From positions 62,001 through 126,000 of the forward strand of contig CALHSW010000074.1 of assembly GCA_938038735.1 (NCBI GenBank): 64,000 nt of DNA, written 5' to 3'. This DNA is from an uncultured Bacteroidia bacterium. GTDB lineage: Bacteria; Bacteroidota; Bacteroidia; Bacteroidales; CAJPTX01. This document shows, piece by piece, positions 7,526 to 16,272 of this stretch. The notes beneath the pieces are model-generated. The model ran no database searches, was not told the origin of the DNA, and saw only the letters and a list, made by a program, of their open reading frames with translations. The stretch's first letter is position 1. The number at the start of each line of letters is the position of its first letter. The translations under genes were made by a program, and so were the position numbers.

Positions 7526-8941
7526 GTGGCGAGAAAGAGTAAACCACGGCTGGAGCATGTGCGCATGGAGCGCATCGCGGCGGAGGGGAAATGCTTGGCG
7601 TACGTGGAGCAGGGGACGCTGTTTGTGCCGCAAACGGCACCGGGCGACGTGGTAGAGGTGCAGGTCACCAAGATGCGCAAGCGTACGCTTGAAGGATACG
7701 TGGTGCGCTACGAGGAGCTGTCGCCACTGCGTGTTGATCCAGGATGCGCACATTTCGGGGCGTGCGGGGGGTGCCAGTGGCGGATGATTCCCTACGTGGA
7801 GGAGCTGGAGGCGAAGCGGGCGCAGGTGGAAGGGCAGCTGCGCACGATAGGGAAGGTGGCGTTGCCGGAGGTGGCGCACGTGCTAGGCGGCGAACAGACG
7901 GATGGGTATCGTAACAAATTGGAGTTTACCTTTAGCCCATTGGGGTGGCGGGTGGAGGTCACCGAGGAGGCTGTGAACACGGAAGAAGGGCCTTTGCCGC
8001 TGGCATTGGGCTTTCACGTGCCTGGGAAATGGGATAGGGTGCTGCACATAGAGCATTGCTGCCTGCAGCCGGAGCCGAGCAATGCCATACGTAATTTTGT
8101 CTACTCGTACGCCGTGGCGTATGGGCTATCGTTCTACGATGCCCGGATGCAGGCGGGGCTGCTGCGCAGCTTGATGGTACGGGTTGCCACCACCGGCGAG
8201 GTGATGGTGCTGCTGGTGGTTTATGAGTGGAACGAGGCCGTGGAGGGCTTGCTGGAGGCGATACGACAGAAGTTTCCACAGATTACATCGCTGCAGTGGA
8301 CTGAAAACCAGAAGGTGAACGACTCGCTCTACGATTTGGAGATGCACGTCTACGCAGGAGATGACTGCATCGAGGAGAAAATGGAGAACCTGCGGTTCAG
8401 GATAGGGCCGAAGTCGTTTTACCAGACGAACTCGCGCCAGGCAGAGCGTCTTTATGGGGTGGTGCGGGATTTTGCTGCGTTGAAAGGGAGTGAGTTGGTC
8501 TACGACCTTTACACTGGCGCGGGGACCATTGCGCTGTCGCTGGCGGGGCATGCGAGGCACGTGGTTGGGGTGGAGAGCGTGCCGGAGGCGATAGCGGATG
8601 CCCATAGGAATGCGCAGCGCAATGGGGTGAAGAATGTACAGTTTTACGTGGGGGAGGTAGAGCGCATAGTGGGTGAGGAATTCTTCCAGCGGCATGGGGT
8701 GCCAGATGTGGTGGTGTGCGATCCCCCGCGGGCTGGGATGCACCCGAAGGCTGTGGCCTCATTGCTAGAGCTGGGCGCACCGAGGATCGTGTACGTGAGC
8801 TGTAATCCCGCTACGCAGGCGCGGGACATAGAGCAACTCGGAGGGCGCTACGATGTTGTGGCATTGCAGCCGGTGGATATGTTTCCCCGTACAAAGCACG
8901 TGGAGAATGTGGCGCTGCTGGTGAGGCGGGAAGGAATGTAG
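7526..8941 (+). CDS. rlmD: 23S rRNA (uracil-5-)-methyltransferase, RlmD/RumA family
   Basis: SAM-dependent enzyme that makes 5-methyluridine in 23S rRNA; 471 residues. A TRAM-like RNA-binding domain occupies about residues 7-65. Iron-sulfur cysteines follow as C74-x5-C80-x2-C83, with a fourth candidate in HIEHCC near 178. The SAM motif is DLYTGAGTIALSLAG, motif IV DPPRAGM, and the catalytic cysteine lies in VSCNPATQARD. The start is GTG at 7526, after a purine-rich stretch and a TAnnTTTG element. Bacteroidota carry several RumA paralogues, so the exact target uridine (1939 or another) cannot be fixed from sequence alone. Confidence 0.93.
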   Translation: MARKSKPRLEHVRMERIAAEGKCLAYVEQGTLFVPQTAPGDVVEVQVTKMRKRTLEGYVVRYEELSPLRVDPGCAHFGACGGCQWRMIPYVEELEAKRAQVEGQLRTIGKVALPEVAHVLGGEQTDGYRNKLEFTFSPLGWRVEVTEEAVNTEEGPLPLALGFHVPGKWDRVLHIEHCCLQPEPSNAIRNFVYSYAVAYGLSFYDARMQAGLLRSLMVRVATTGEVMVLLVVYEWNEAVEGLLEAIRQKFPQITSLQWTENQKVNDSLYDLEMHVYAGDDCIEEKMENLRFRIGPKSFYQTNSRQAERLYGVVRDFAALKGSELVYDLYTGAGTIALSLAGHARHVVGVESVPEAIADAHRNAQRNGVKNVQFYVGEVERIVGEEFFQRHGVPDVVVCDPPRAGMHPKAVASLLELGAPRIVYVSCNPATQARDIEQLGGRYDVVALQPVDMFPRTKHVENVALLVRREGM

Positions 8942-8954
8942 AGAATGGCGTAAA

Positions 8955-8983
8955 GGGAGAGCAGCTTTTGTTGCGGCACTCCC
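8955..8983. terminator. Hairpin between convergent rlmD and nrnA genes
   Basis: GGGAGAGCAGC (8955-8965) pairs with GCGGCACTCCC (8973-8983) with two mismatches around TTTTGTT. It lies between convergent genes and could act on either strand. Confidence 0.4.
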
Positions 8984-9073
8984 CTACTACATGGTTCAGC
9001 TAGAATTAGCAAGAAGCAACGCCCCCTTCACGGGCATCTTTGGCTGCACTGCCGTTCCCCTTTCGCCAACTAG

Positions 9074-10135
9074 CTAGCAATCATGATGGGTGCAGAAGCA
9101 CTCGCCCGTTTCAATAGCTCTCGCAATAACGAGGCGTACGAAGAGCGCAGCCTTTCGGAGCGACATGTTCAGCGTTCCGCCGCTGGCTTGTGGGTGCCCT
9201 CCGCCATTAAAATAGTTCCTAGCGATGGTGTTTACCTCGGCGTTTCCACGGCTACGCAGCGATACGCGAATTAGCCCATCAGTTCGCTCAGAAATGGAGG
9301 CAGAGATCGCCACGCCCTCCACGGTGAGGGGTTCGTTGACGAGACCCTCGGTGTCGCCGCTAGTGAAGTTGTAACTGTTGAGGAACTCGCTAGATAGCAC
9401 GATGATAGCGGCTTGCCCGTTGGCAAAGAACTCCGTTTTTGTCGCCATGGCATCGCCGTAGAGGCGGTAGCGGTTCTGCGAGTAGCTGCCGAGTACGTGG
9501 TCACGGATGGTGGGCACGTTTGCGCCTAGCTCTACAAGGGTCCCCGCCACCTCAAAGGTGCGCTTGTGTCCGCAGGCGTGGGCGAAGGATCCTGTGTCGG
9601 TTAGTATGCCCATGTAGAGGCAGTTGGCGATGTCGGGCGTTATCGCTTCATTGCCCCATGCGCGGCAGATGATTTCGTAGAGCAGCTCGCATGTAGAGCT
9701 TGACTCTGGACGTGAGAATCCGAGTGTAAAATCTTCAGAGCTGGGGTGGATGTGGTGGTCGATCATTATGCGTGGAGCATCGCAGGTGCGCAGCACCGCT
9801 TCGAGTTGGGGGTCAACCCGAGTGAGCGAGTTATGGTCAACGTGGATGAAGAGCTGCACGCTAGCCAAGAGGGTATTGATAGACTGGCTAGAGGTGGAAT
9901 AGGTATGCACAAGGTCGTAGCCATTTACCCACTGTAGCGGTGGAGGCACAGGCGTTGGGGCGATACCAAAGACCTCATGGCCCTGTGCGCGTAGGATTTG
10001 GATTAGTGCGGTCATGCTGCCAGTGGCATCGCCATCGGGGCGAGCGTGGCAGACCACCGCAATGCGCTGGGCGCTAGCGATGAGACTGTGTAGGTGGTCT
10101 ATTTTCTCTTGGGAAAGAAGGTGTTCTAGGTCCAT
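9074..10135 (-). CDS. nrnA: DHH-family phosphoesterase, NrnA-like (nano-RNase/pAp phosphatase)
   Basis: 353-residue cytosolic phosphoesterase expected to degrade 2-5-nucleotide RNAs and/or dephosphorylate pAp. DHH motifs are visible in order: HARPDGDATGS (about residues 30-40), FIHVDHN, MIDHHIHP with the family-defining DHH, and TDTGSF. The DHHA1 C-terminal substrate domain carries GGGHPQASGG near residue 320. It is the last gene of a recF - dciA-like - nrnA minus-strand cluster, with 23 bases to the gene upstream. The family assignment is firm; which substrate dominates in the cell is not readable. Confidence 0.9.
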   Translation of the reverse strand: MDLEHLLSQEKIDHLHSLIASAQRIAVVCHARPDGDATGSMTALIQILRAQGHEVFGIAPTPVPPPLQWVNGYDLVHTYSTSSQSINTLLASVQLFIHVDHNSLTRVDPQLEAVLRTCDAPRIMIDHHIHPSSEDFTLGFSRPESSSTCELLYEIICRAWGNEAITPDIANCLYMGILTDTGSFAHACGHKRTFEVAGTLVELGANVPTIRDHVLGSYSQNRYRLYGDAMATKTEFFANGQAAIIVLSSEFLNSYNFTSGDTEGLVNEPLTVEGVAISASISERTDGLIRVSLRSRGNAEVNTIARNYFNGGGHPQASGGTLNMSLRKAALFVRLVIARAIETGECFCTHHDC

Positions 10136-10158
10136 AGCTTTTTCGTAATGTTGATAGG

Positions 10159-10491
10159 TTAGAAGAATATTAGGCTGTATACGATTTTCTCCCCAAGAAG
10201 TTCGTTGAGCCTGTCCCTTGCCGCGTCCCGCTGGAGTGAAAGGTTGGCTCTAAGCCCAGCGTTTTTGATCTCGATGCGAAGCGTCCCCCTGTTGAGAACG
10301 ATTTGCCCCGTGTGCGCGTTGATGTAGGGCGGGTTTTGGCTATGCCACAGCATGCGTATGCGCGCCTCGAGGAGATTTTGCCTTGCGTTGGGATTGGTGT
10401 AAAGAACCTCCCGTAGCACATCGCCCATGGTGCGGGGTGGGTAGTGGCTACGGAAATACTCCTCGGGTAGGTCGTCAAGCGAGTTGGGCAT
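10159..10491 (-). CDS. DUF721/DciA-like protein
   Basis: 110-residue small basic protein of the DUF721 family. The family pattern is visible: an N-terminal helix (MGDVLREVLYTN), then an IRMLWHSQNPPYINAHTGQIVLNRGTL-like core and LRIEIKNAGLRANLSLQRDAARDRLNELLGEKIVYSLIFF, which resembles the nucleic-acid-binding KH-like part of DciA. In other bacteria DciA helps load the replicative helicase. Its place 14 bases after recF is common in Bacteroidota and supports a replication role. Helicase loading is inferred for this phylum. Confidence 0.75.
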   Translation of the reverse strand: MPNSLDDLPEEYFRSHYPPRTMGDVLREVLYTNPNARQNLLEARIRMLWHSQNPPYINAHTGQIVLNRGTLRIEIKNAGLRANLSLQRDAARDRLNELLGEKIVYSLIFF

Positions 10492-10505
10492 GGTGCAGGG
10501 TGGAA

Positions 10506-11654
10506 TTAGACGTTGATGGGGGTGATATTTCCATCCTCAACGCCGAAAAATTGGTGGGAGTCGGTGTCGTAGTCAAGGGCCTCCGCGATGCGGTCGGTTT
10601 GAGTGTCGGTGATAAAGACCTGCCCGAAGGGTTCGTTCAGGACGATGGAGATGAGCCGAGCAACTCGTGCGGGGTCAAGCCTGTCGAAAAGGTCATCGAG
10701 GAGAAGGATAGGCGTTGCTTTCGTCTTTTGCGCAAGGAGTTGCAGCTGCGCGAGGCGTAGAGCAATCATGTAGCTGCGCCGTTGCCCCTGCGAACCCTCT
10801 GCGCGGATGGGGAAGTCACCAAGGGAGAAGTCGAGGTTGTCACGGTGGGGACCAACCGTAGTGTGCTGTAGCTGCCGATCGTTTTCCCTTGCGCCGCGGA
10901 GGAGATTCACGAGGTCTCCCTTTTGTAGCTGGCTTTTGTACTCTAGGTCTACGCTTTCTTGCGAGTCAACAAGTTGGGCGTAGAAAGCCTGGAAGAGTGG
11001 GCGTATTGCGTTGCAGAAGTCTACGCGAGCCTTGAATATGGGGGTGGCGCATTCTGCAATCTGTGCGTCAAGAACATCGAGAAGGCCGCTGTCGTGGTTG
11101 CTATCCTTTAGGTGGGCGTTGCGTTGCCGTACGAGGCGGTCGTACTTGAGAAGGTCGTTGAGGTGCTGGTGGTCGTACTGCGAGATGGCGGCGTTGAGGA
11201 AGCGGCGCTTTAGGTCGCCTCCGTCATCAATGATATAGGTGTCGCTGGGGAAAGCGGCAATGAGAGGGATACGTCCGATGTGGTCTGAGATTTTAGGGAG
11301 AGGCTCGCTATCGATTTGTATCTCTTTGACTTTGCCATCGGTATAGCCTAGGCTTACGGAGAAAGGGGAAGCTGCAGAGCTGCTAAACTTTCCGAAAATG
11401 GCGAAGGCGGATTCGCCGTGGCGAATATTCCGGGTATCTCTAAGGTTTTGCGGTGAGCGGCATAGCGCAAGGTAGTAAAGCGCATCGAGGACGTTGGTTT
11501 TACCTGATCCGTTGGCTCCGATGAGGCAATTGAGGCGAGGCCCGGGTGTGATGTCGGCAACGGCGTAGCTACGAAAGTTGGTGCATTTGAATTCTGTAAT
11601 GCAAAAGCTGGCAGCGCCTGAGGCGTCCAAGGGTTGTGATGTTACTGTTTCCAT
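10506..11654 (-). CDS. recF: DNA replication and repair protein RecF
   Basis: SMC-like ATPase of recombinational gap repair that helps load RecA with RecO and RecR. Walker A is in IGANGSGKTNVLDALYYLALC, preceded by the FKCTNFRSYAVADITPG opening. The signature region EGSQGQRRSYMIALRLAQLQLL and Walker B ILLLDDLFDRLD follow near the C terminus, with TDTQTDRI. The start is placed at ATG 11654 (METVTSQ), giving 382 residues. A longer frame from 11669 exists, but the TACCTTTG promoter element at 11667-11674 overlaps that codon, so it cannot be in the mRNA. The leader would then be very short. Confidence 0.93.
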   Translation of the reverse strand: METVTSQPLDASGAASFCITEFKCTNFRSYAVADITPGPRLNCLIGANGSGKTNVLDALYYLALCRSPQNLRDTRNIRHGESAFAIFGKFSSSAASPFSVSLGYTDGKVKEIQIDSEPLPKISDHIGRIPLIAAFPSDTYIIDDGGDLKRRFLNAAISQYDHQHLNDLLKYDRLVRQRNAHLKDSNHDSGLLDVLDAQIAECATPIFKARVDFCNAIRPLFQAFYAQLVDSQESVDLEYKSQLQKGDLVNLLRGARENDRQLQHTTVGPHRDNLDFSLGDFPIRAEGSQGQRRSYMIALRLAQLQLLAQKTKATPILLLDDLFDRLDPARVARLISIVLNEPFGQVFITDTQTDRIAEALDYDTDSHQFFGVEDGNITPINV

Positions 11655-11666
11655 AGTTTTATAGCG

Positions 11667-11674
11667 CAAAGGTA
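11667..11674 (-). promoter_or_regulatory. -7 promoter element of recF cluster
   Basis: CAAAGGTA on the plus strand reads TACCTTTG on the minus strand. It ends 12 bases before the recF ATG, so the predicted transcript is nearly leaderless. No good -33 element is seen. Confidence 0.5.
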
Positions 11675-11820
11675 AGAAATAGTGGTGATAGGGGGGAGTT
11701 ATATTAAGGGATAAGCATTTACTGCTGTTTCAAGCGGGGATGAATGTGTAGAAAGGTGAGTAGTACGGGGCATGCTGGGAGTATTTTAGATGCATTGGAA
11801 TGAGTTTCAAAGGAAAGTAG

Positions 11821-11828
11821 TACCTTTG
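11821..11828 (+). promoter_or_regulatory. -7 promoter element of the lpxC-led operon
   Basis: TACCTTTG, 34 bases before the lpxC/fabZ ATG. TTG at 11795-11797 could be the -33 element, though its 23-base spacing is slightly long. Confidence 0.55.
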
Positions 11829-11862
11829 CCAAGCAAAGGAGTGTGAGGAATAGTATTAAAGA

Positions 11863-13269
11863 ATGGGAGAAGGTATGTCGGAACAACAGCAGACGCTGGA
11901 GCGTGAATTTACGTTTGAGGGGATAGGGATCCATAGCGGAGCGAGAGTGCAAGTAACGGTTTGCCCCGCGGCGGAGAACCATGGGATAGTGTTTTCGAGA
12001 GTAGACCTGGAGGGTTCGCCCTGCGTGGCAGCGTTAGCGGATAAGGTTGTGGATACATCAAGAGGCACGACTTTGGGCGATGGCGCCGCGAAGGTGGCAA
12101 CGGTGGAGCATTTGCTTTCCGCCCTGTGGACGGCTGGGGTTGACAACGCTTTGGTGAAGATAAATGGGGAAGAGGTACCCATTCTTGATGGGAGCGCAAA
12201 GCCGTTCTGTGAGGCAATAAAGGGGGTGGGGCTGAAGGTGCAGAGCGCAATGAGAACTCGCTACGTAGTGCGGGAGCGAATGTCGTTCTCTGACCCAGAT
12301 CGGGGCGTTCAGCTTGATGTATACCCCAGTGCCGACTTTAGCGTTGACGTGCTCGTAGACTATAAGTCGGAACTTGTAAGCCACCAGTACGCGAGTTTTA
12401 CTGAGGGGGATGCCTACGCAGAGGAGGTGGCACCATGTAGAACCTTTTCTTTTTTAAGCGAAATAGGCGCAATGCGCAAGCAGAACCTAATCAAGGGTGG
12501 GGCGTTGGCCAATGCAATCGTTGTGGTTGACGAAGAGGTGCCGCAAGGGGAGCTGGACAGCCTTGCAGAGCTGTTTGGCGTAGAGAAGGTCACCATGAAC
12601 GAGCTGGGCTTTTTGAGCGACTCCCCGCTACGGTTTAACAATGAGCCGGCGCGGCATAAGCTGTTGGATTTGCTGGGCGACCTATCCCTCGTAGGGCAGC
12701 GGATACAGGGTCACGTGGTGGCTCGACGTCCCGGCCATGCGGCTAATACGGGGTTTGCGAAGCAGATACGGAAAGTGCTACTAGACGAACAGAGACGTCC
12801 AAGTGCACCCTGTCAGGATTTGAGCGCAGAGCCGCTGATGGATGTGGTAGCCATTCAGAAGTTGCTGCCCCATCGCCCGCCCTTCCTACTGGTGGATAAA
12901 ATTATGTCGCTTTCGGAGACAGAGGTGGTTGGGGTGAAAAATGTGACGATGAATGAGGGGTTTTTCGTGGGGCATTTCCCCGGTGCGCCGGTGATGCCGG
13001 GGGTACTCCAAGTGGAGGCTATGGCGCAGGTGGGAGGAATTCTCGTGCTCAGCACAGTGCCTGACCCTGAGAACTACCTGACCTACTTCCTACGAATTGA
13101 TAATGTCCGCTTTAGGCAGAAAGTGGTGCCAGGAGATACGCTGGTGTTCCGCTTAGCGTTAACAGCGCCAATACGTAGGGGTATAGCGAACATGCATGCG
13201 GAGGCGTTCGTGGGGAGCACCCTTGTGGCTGAGGGGGATTTGATGGCACAGATATCAAAAAAACAATAG
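11863..13269 (+). CDS. lpxC/fabZ: Bifunctional UDP-3-O-acyl-GlcNAc deacetylase / 3-hydroxyacyl-ACP dehydratase
   Basis: Fusion protein of 468 residues typical of Bacteroidota. LpxC (about residues 1-310) makes the committed step of lipid A synthesis: it opens with TLEREFTFEGIGIHSGARV, carries the zinc-site motif VEHLLSALW, DGSAKPF, and later ARHKLLDLLGDLSLVG and RRPGHAANTGFAKQI. FabZ (about 325-468) dehydrates 3-hydroxyacyl-ACP: IQKLLPHRPPFLLVDKI, the catalytic GHFPGAPVMPGVLQVEAMAQ segment and FRQKVVPGDTLVFR. The fusion links supply of hydroxyacyl chains to lipid A. The start at 11863 is used; an in-frame ATG at 11875 is possible. lpxA follows with a short gap, so this is a lipid A operon. 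Confidence 0.97.
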   Translation: MGEGMSEQQQTLEREFTFEGIGIHSGARVQVTVCPAAENHGIVFSRVDLEGSPCVAALADKVVDTSRGTTLGDGAAKVATVEHLLSALWTAGVDNALVKINGEEVPILDGSAKPFCEAIKGVGLKVQSAMRTRYVVRERMSFSDPDRGVQLDVYPSADFSVDVLVDYKSELVSHQYASFTEGDAYAEEVAPCRTFSFLSEIGAMRKQNLIKGGALANAIVVVDEEVPQGELDSLAELFGVEKVTMNELGFLSDSPLRFNNEPARHKLLDLLGDLSLVGQRIQGHVVARRPGHAANTGFAKQIRKVLLDEQRRPSAPCQDLSAEPLMDVVAIQKLLPHRPPFLLVDKIMSLSETEVVGVKNVTMNEGFFVGHFPGAPVMPGVLQVEAMAQVGGILVLSTVPDPENYLTYFLRIDNVRFRQKVVPGDTLVFRLALTAPIRRGIANMHAEAFVGSTLVAEGDLMAQISKKQ

Positions 13270-13282
13270 ACGGACGAAGGTG

Positions 13283-14068
13283 ATGGCGATAAGCAAATTA
13301 GCGTACGTGCATCCCGATGCGCAGATTGGGGAGGGAGTTACGATTGAGGCGTTTGCCTATGTTGCGGGGGATGTGGTGATTGGTGATGGTACGTGGGTTG
13401 GTCCGCATGGGGTGATACTTGACGGAGCGCGTGTGGGACGGAGCTGTATGATACACAGCGGGGCCGTAGTGGCAGGTGTGCCGCAGGATTTAAAGTTCAA
13501 GGGGGAATACACCACCGCAGAGATAGGCGATGGGACGATGATACGAGAGTCGGCCACCGTAAATCGCGCCACGCAGTCGAAGGGTAAAACGATTGTCGGA
13601 AGGAACTGCCTTATCATGGCCTATTCCCATGTGGCGCACGACTGCCTGTTGGGGGATAATGTGATATTGGGCAATGCAACGCAGCTAGCGGGCGAAGTTG
13701 AGGTGGACGACTACGCCATCCTCTCGGGGGGATGCTTGGTCCATCAGTTTTCTAGAATAGGGAAACATGCGATGGTGCAGGGCGGGAGCAAGGTGACTAA
13801 GGACGTTCCGCCCTACGCTATGGCGGGGCGTGAGCCGTTAGCTTACAGTGGATTGAACCGAGTAGGGCTGAAAAGGCGTGGGTTTTCCGCCGAGGCGATG
13901 GAGCAGTTGCAGAAGGTGTACTATTTGATATATGGGGCTGGGTACAATGTTTCGCAGGGCCTGGCGCAGATTGAGGCCTCTGTGGTTCCCTCGGCGGAAC
14001 GCGATGAGGTGGTAAACTTTATAAAGTCGTCAACGCGTGGAGTGATTCGTGCGTTGAATATGGAGTAG
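13283..14068 (+). CDS. lpxA: Acyl-ACP--UDP-N-acetylglucosamine O-acyltransferase
   Basis: First enzyme of lipid A synthesis; it adds a 3-hydroxyacyl chain to UDP-GlcNAc. It has the left-handed beta-helix of hexapeptide repeats (HPDAQIGEGVTIEAFAYV, VIGDGTWVGPHGVI, MIHSGAVV, MIRESATVNRAT) and the catalytic-histidine region CLIMAYSHVAHDCLLGDNVILGN. The C-terminal helical part starts near GLNRVGLKRRGF, as in E. coli LpxA. The ATG at 13283 is preferred over the GTG at 13280. It gives 261 residues, about the usual length. The gap to the fabZ domain stop is 13 bases, and hpt follows after 6 bases. Confidence 0.97.
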   Translation: MAISKLAYVHPDAQIGEGVTIEAFAYVAGDVVIGDGTWVGPHGVILDGARVGRSCMIHSGAVVAGVPQDLKFKGEYTTAEIGDGTMIRESATVNRATQSKGKTIVGRNCLIMAYSHVAHDCLLGDNVILGNATQLAGEVEVDDYAILSGGCLVHQFSRIGKHAMVQGGSKVTKDVPPYAMAGREPLAYSGLNRVGLKRRGFSAEAMEQLQKVYYLIYGAGYNVSQGLAQIEASVVPSAERDEVVNFIKSSTRGVIRALNME

Positions 14069-14074
14069 AGCATT

Positions 14075-14632
14075 ATGGAGTCTAGTGTGCAGGTAGGGGA
14101 TAAGAGGTTTCGGGTTCTACGGAGTCGGACGCTCTTAGAAGAGGATTGCGATAGGGTAGCCGCATCGGTGCAGCGTTCGCTGGAGGGAGTGGAGCGTCCC
14201 CTTTTCCTCTGTATGCTGAATGGGGCGTTCGTTTTTGCCGCCGATTTGCTCCGCCGTATATCTGGCGCATGCGACGTGGAGTTCATTCGCTTTTCATCGT
14301 ACGATGGGCTTTCGTCCCGTGGGGAAACGAAGGAGATATTGGGGTTAAGGAGCGATGTGCGGGGGCGGCATGTGGTGGTAGTGGAGGATATTATTGACAC
14401 GGGGCTTACCATGCGGGTGCTGCTAGGTGAGCTTAAGCGCAGGGGGGCAGCATCAGTGCAGCTGGCGGCTATGTTTTTCAAAAGGGAGGCGTTTAAGGAG
14501 CATTACACGATCGACCACATTGGTTATGAAGTGCCGAACCTCTTTGTCATAGGGTATGGGCTTGACTATGGGGGACTTGGGCGCAATCTACCCGATTTGT
14601 ACGTGCTTGACGAGGAAAGCAAAAAGCAATAG
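14075..14632 (+). CDS. hpt: Hypoxanthine phosphoribosyltransferase
   Basis: Type I phosphoribosyltransferase (185 residues) of purine salvage that converts hypoxanthine/guanine with PRPP to IMP/GMP. The PRPP-binding motif is VVVVEDIIDTGLTM (about residues 100-113). FLCMLNGAFVFAADLLRRI supplies the loop that binds pyrophosphate, and the C-terminal base-binding part is NLFVIGYGLDYGGLGRNLPDLYVL. It sits between lpxA and adk on the same strand, so it is probably co-transcribed with lpxA and adk, a common Bacteroidota order. Confidence 0.95.
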   Translation: MESSVQVGDKRFRVLRSRTLLEEDCDRVAASVQRSLEGVERPLFLCMLNGAFVFAADLLRRISGACDVEFIRFSSYDGLSSRGETKEILGLRSDVRGRHVVVVEDIIDTGLTMRVLLGELKRRGAASVQLAAMFFKREAFKEHYTIDHIGYEVPNLFVIGYGLDYGGLGRNLPDLYVLDEESKKQ

Positions 14633-14657
14633 GTAAAGTAAAAGAAAGGGACGAGCC

Positions 14658-15230
14658 ATGCTAAATTTAGTACTATTTGGTCCTCCGGGGGCGGGCAAAG
14701 GGACGCAAGCTAAGTTTTTGGAGCAGCGTTACGGTATACGACAGCTGTCAACGGGTGATATGCTGCGGGAGGCGATTGCGAAGCAAACACCTCTAGGCAT
14801 AGAGGCTAAGGCTTTCATGAACAGGGGCGAGCTTGTGCCTGACGAGAAGGTGATAGGCATTATCAACGAATGCCTTGATCAGTATAGCGACACGAAGGGC
14901 TTTATTTTTGATGGGTTTCCGCGCACAACAGCCCAAGCGGAGCAGCTTGACAAGATGCTGGCGGCCCGTGGGGTGAAAATTGAGGCCATGCTCCTGCTCG
15001 AGGTGCCTAAGGACGAACTCCTAAAGCGCATAATGCTTCGAGGACGAGAGAGCGGGAGAGCCGATGATCAGGACGAGTCAATTATACTCAACAGAATAAA
15101 GGTCTACGAGGAGCAAACCAGGCCCGTGGCTGATTTCTACCGAGCGCAGGGAAAGCTACGAGAGATCGATGGGGTAGGGGCGATAAGCGCTATTACGGCG
15201 CGGTTAGAAGAAGCTATCGAGGCGTTGTAG
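14658..15230 (+). CDS. adk: Adenylate kinase (short-LID form)
   Basis: ATP + AMP to 2 ADP; 190 residues. The P-loop is GPPGAGKGTQA at residues 7-17. RQLSTGDMLREAI and DGFPRTTAQAEQLD form the AMP-binding part. The LID region after the RIMLRGRESGRADDQDESIILNRI segment is short and lacks zinc-binding cysteines, as in other Bacteroidota. It lies 25 bases after hpt and 43 bases before obg. Confidence 0.97.
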   Translation: MLNLVLFGPPGAGKGTQAKFLEQRYGIRQLSTGDMLREAIAKQTPLGIEAKAFMNRGELVPDEKVIGIINECLDQYSDTKGFIFDGFPRTTAQAEQLDKMLAARGVKIEAMLLLEVPKDELLKRIMLRGRESGRADDQDESIILNRIKVYEEQTRPVADFYRAQGKLREIDGVGAISAITARLEEAIEAL

Positions 15231-15273
15231 GGATAACGCTGGGGAGTGGTAAAATGAGCGGTGGTGGCTAGGA

Positions 15274-16272
15274 ATGGCAGAGAGTAACTTCATTGATTAC
15301 GTACGTATCTTTTGCCGGTCGGGCAATGGGGGTGCAGGGAGTACGCATTTGCGGCGGGAGAAGTATGTACCTAAGGGGGGGCCAGATGGGGGAGATGGCG
15401 GCAAGGGCGGCGATGTCATCATGCGTGGCAATGCGCAGATGTGGACGTTGATACACCTCAAGTACAACAAGCATGCGATGGCTGAGAGTGGGGAGGATGG
15501 CGGAAAGCAGCGCAGCACGGGGGCTAATGGCAAGAGCGTCATTATTGAGGTGCCGCTAGGCACAGTGGCAAAGAATGATGAAACCGGTGAGGAAATCGGT
15601 GAAATCATGGAGGATGGGCAGGAGATATGCCTAAAGCGCGGAGGACGGGGAGGTTTAGGTAATTGGAACTTCCGAACGTCGACGCGTCAAACTCCCCGCT
15701 TTGCCCAGCCAGGGGAGAGCGGGGAGGAGGGTACAGTCACCCTAGAGCTAAAGGTCCTTGCTGATGTGGGGCTCGTGGGGCTGCCCAATGCAGGAAAGTC
15801 TACCCTGCTGGCTACACTCTCCTCGGCACGCCCAAAAATTGCAGACTATCCGTTTACGACCCTCGTGCCGAGTCTTGGCATCGTGGAGTACAGGGATATG
15901 AAGTCGTTCGTGATGGCGGACATTCCGGGAATCATTGAGGGTGCGCATGCGGGTAAAGGGTTGGGGCTACGTTTTTTACGTCACATTGAAAGGAACTCTA
16001 TACTGCTGTTCATGATTCCCGCCATCTCTGAGGATATCAACAAGGAGCTAGCTATGCTGCGTCGTGAGCTAGAACTGTACAATCCTAGCCTGATGGAGAA
16101 GCGCTACGTGGTAGCAATCACCAAGGTTGATTTAATTGATAGTGTACGCCGGCGGGAGATAGAGGGAAGCGTGCAATTCGATGCCCCCTACCTTTTTATT
16201 TCAGCGGTCTCGGGTGATGGGCTCCTCTCCCTCAAGGATCTATTGTGGAAGGAGTTGAATCCGACAGAGTAA
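15274..16272 (+). CDS. obg: Obg-family GTPase
   Basis: GTPase of late 50S subunit assembly and stress control. The glycine-rich Obg domain is at residues about 1-158 (GNGGAGSTHLRREKYVPKGGPDGGDGGKGGDVI). The G domain carries G1 GLPNAGKST, G2 DYPFTTLVPSLG, G3 DIPGIIEGAH, G4 TKVDLI and G5 ISAVSGDG. At 332 residues it ends after the G domain and lacks the variable C-terminal extension seen in some relatives; this is a common natural length and not a truncation. The stop overlaps the next start codon in TAATG. Confidence 0.96.
   Translation: MAESNFIDYVRIFCRSGNGGAGSTHLRREKYVPKGGPDGGDGGKGGDVIMRGNAQMWTLIHLKYNKHAMAESGEDGGKQRSTGANGKSVIIEVPLGTVAKNDETGEEIGEIMEDGQEICLKRGGRGGLGNWNFRTSTRQTPRFAQPGESGEEGTVTLELKVLADVGLVGLPNAGKSTLLATLSSARPKIADYPFTTLVPSLGIVEYRDMKSFVMADIPGIIEGAHAGKGLGLRFLRHIERNSILLFMIPAISEDINKELAMLRRELELYNPSLMEKRYVVAITKVDLIDSVRRREIEGSVQFDAPYLFISAVSGDGLLSLKDLLWKELNPTE

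Noticed and set aside
15274..16272. Obg lacking a C-terminal extension looked truncated
   Set aside because: Common natural length; all G motifs are present.
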